Shown here: positions 4,912 through 6,204 of the stretch, one piece after another | How positions within the stretch are numbered: position 1 is the first letter of the stretch | Layout of the letters: every line of letters begins with the position of its first letter | Assembly (NCBI GenBank): GCA_003516765.1 | Contig: DPCD01000174.1 | Span: 1-6,204 of the forward strand | Reading direction: 5' to 3' | Length of the DNA: 6,204 nucleotides | Source of the DNA: Clostridiales bacterium | Lineage (GTDB): Bacteria > Bacillota > Clostridia > Oscillospirales > Oscillospiraceae | Program-made: the position numbers and the translations under genes | The notes under the pieces: generated by a model | What the model was told of the DNA's origin: nothing | Database searches by the model: none | The model's input: the letters and a program-made list of their open reading frames with translations, nothing else

Positions 4912-6204
4912 ATGCAGCAGGCGCTGGAAACCTTTTTGAATACCATCGAATCGACGCCTTCGCTTCTGGCGCTGGACGGCGCGCTGCGCTATGTCTTTCC
5001 GCTGCTGGCGCTCGTGATTCTGCTGCGGTGCGGAAAGTCGCTGCTGCTGTTCCGGCGCGAGCCGGAGGTCTGGGCGTGGCTCGCAGGACCCACCGGCGAC
5101 CGCATTCCCGTCATGCACTGGGAGAGTCTGATCGGGCGGGGAAAGGGCTGTGATGTGACGCTGGAATACCCGACGATTTCGCGCACGCACGCGGTGCTGA
5201 CGCGCTATGACGACGGCAGCTGGACGATCATGGACGCAGGCTCCACCGGGGGCGTGCTGGTCAACGGAAAGCCTGCGCAGCTGGCGGTCGTGCAGTTCGG
5301 GGACGTGTTGTCCTTCGGCGGCGTTGATTTTACGCTCGTTCCCATCACGCAGGAGCAGGAACGCATTCAGGCGGAGGCGAGAACCCGCCGGGCAGTGGTG
5401 CGCCCGTGGCTGACGCTTCTGGTGCTGACGCTGTTCCAGCTGCTCGCCTGTATGCAGCTGTGCGTGCATCTGCCGGAAAACGGCGGGCAGATTCTGCCGG
5501 GCTTTCTGGCGCTGATTGCGATGCAGTGGGGGCTTTTTGCGCTGCTGCGGCTGGCAAGAAGACGGAGCTTCGATGTGGAAACCGTCGCGTTTTTCCTGAC
5601 GACGATGGGCTTGTGCGTCGTCTCAACCTCCGCGCCGGAGGCAATCCGGAAGGAACTGATTGCCGTCGCGTGCGGCATTTTTGCGTATCTGGCAGTCAGC
5701 TGGAGCCTGCGCGATCTGGAGCGGGCAAAGAAAATCCGCTATCTGGCGGCGGCAGGCGGCATCTTGCTGCTGGCGGCAAATCTGGTGCTGGGCGTGGAAA
5801 AATTCGGCGCGAAAAACTGGATGCAGCTTGGCGGCATTTCGTTCCAGCCGTCGGAGCTGGTCAAAATCTGCTTTGTGTTCGCGGGCGCGTCCACCCTGCA
5901 GCGTCTGATGGCAAAGCGGAACCTGATTCTGTTCATCGGCTACTCGGCGGCAATCTGCGGCTGTCTGGCGCTGATGAACGACTTCGGCACGGCAATTATC
6001 TTCTTTGTAACGTTTTTGATCATCGCGTTTCTGCGCTCGGGCAATTTCGCAACCATCGCGCTTGCCTGCGCGGGAACAGGCTTTGCGGGCGTGCTGGCGC
6101 TGCAATTTAAGCCCTATGCGATGAAGCGCTTTTCCGCATGGGGGCATGTCTGGGAAAACGCCAGCTCGACCGGCTACTCGCAGACGCGCGCTTTGATGTG
6201 TATT
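4912..6204 (+). CDS. FHA domain fused to FtsW/RodA/SpoVE glycosyltransferase (partial, 3' end off the window)
   Basis: Open to the last base: 431 codons seen, no stop. Members of this SEDS family polymerise lipid II into glycan strands in the membrane, usually with a class B penicillin-binding protein. A membrane segment at about 27-47 is followed by an FHA (phosphothreonine-binding) domain at about 65-145. It has the key residues Gly75-Arg76, Ser90-Arg91, His93 (SRTHAV), Asp108, Ser111 and Asn118-Gly119, so binding looks intact. Hydrophobic segments follow from about 165. The SEDS signature GAKNWMQLGGISFQPSELVK (299-318) and NDFGTAIIFF (356-365) are clear, and the YAMKRFSAWGHVW...GYSQTRAL stretch leads into the catalytic loop region, which lies beyond the edge. 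AGGAGG five bases before the ATG fixes the start. The fusion implies control by a Ser/Thr kinase, as in actinobacterial fha-rodA-pbp-pkn clusters. Whether it acts in elongation, division or sporulation cannot be told. Confidence 0.92.
   Translation, partial: MQQALETFLNTIESTPSLLALDGALRYVFPLLALVILLRCGKSLLLFRREPEVWAWLAGPTGDRIPVMHWESLIGRGKGCDVTLEYPTISRTHAVLTRYDDGSWTIMDAGSTGGVLVNGKPAQLAVVQFGDVLSFGGVDFTLVPITQEQERIQAEARTRRAVVRPWLTLLVLTLFQLLACMQLCVHLPENGGQILPGFLALIAMQWGLFALLRLARRRSFDVETVAFFLTTMGLCVVSTSAPEAIRKELIAVACGIFAYLAVSWSLRDLERAKKIRYLAAAGGILLLAANLVLGVEKFGAKNWMQLGGISFQPSELVKICFVFAGASTLQRLMAKRNLILFIGYSAAICGCLALMNDFGTAIIFFVTFLIIAFLRSGNFATIALACAGTGFAGVLALQFKPYAMKRFSAWGHVWENASSTGYSQTRALMCI

Noticed and set aside
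5406..6110. 234-codon + strand frame inside the FHA-FtsW gene
   Set aside because: It lies in another frame of a gene with clear FHA and SEDS motifs; its product is Ala/Gly/Arg-rich with no family signal.
1..6204. CRISPR arrays, tRNA or rRNA genes, transposase genes
   Set aside because: I found no regularly spaced repeats, no tRNA-like T-loop signature and no recognisable rRNA or transposase sequence by eye.

Overview
The window looks like chromosomal DNA of a GC-rich gut Firmicute, most likely a member of the Oscillospiraceae (Clostridium cluster IV). The reasons are the gene families present, strong AGGAG-type ribosome binding sites, consensus-like sigma-A promoters, GC-rich codon use, and two gene-free stretches packed with hairpins. 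The assignment is an inference; there is no rRNA or marker gene here to prove it.

Layout: bases 1-363 hold no convincing gene but a run of inverted repeats, including a perfect 24-bp palindrome. A clear sigma-A promoter (364-392) then drives an Mrp/NBP35-type P-loop ATPase, a probable iron-sulfur cluster carrier (417-1244, +). It converges on a WYL-domain regulator (1293-2285, -), and the two share a strong 15-bp-stem terminator. Back to back with the regulator lies endonuclease IV (nfo, 2398-3246, +). The 112-base gap between them holds a good promoter for the regulator and an inverted repeat that could be an operator. Next comes an AI-2E-family membrane protein (3333-4622, +) with its own promoter. 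A second hairpin-rich gap (4623-4911) follows. Last is a gene that runs off the right edge (4912 to beyond 6204, +): an FHA domain fused to an FtsW/RodA/SpoVE peptidoglycan polymerase.

The genes do not form one operon. Each has its own promoter or is separated by terminator-like structure, and they cover housekeeping roles: Fe-S assembly, regulation, base-excision repair, membrane transport and cell-wall synthesis. Two links are suggested by position. The WYL regulator may control the divergent nfo gene, since some WYL proteins control DNA-damage responses. The FHA-FtsW/RodA fusion suggests Ser/Thr-kinase control of wall synthesis.

The most unusual observations are the FHA-polymerase fusion, a terminator-like sequence present twice in direct orientation on either side of a roughly 200-bp hairpin-rich segment (as if an element had split a terminator), and a terminator-like hairpin just ahead of the fusion gene's ribosome binding site. 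I see no completely new multi-gene system.
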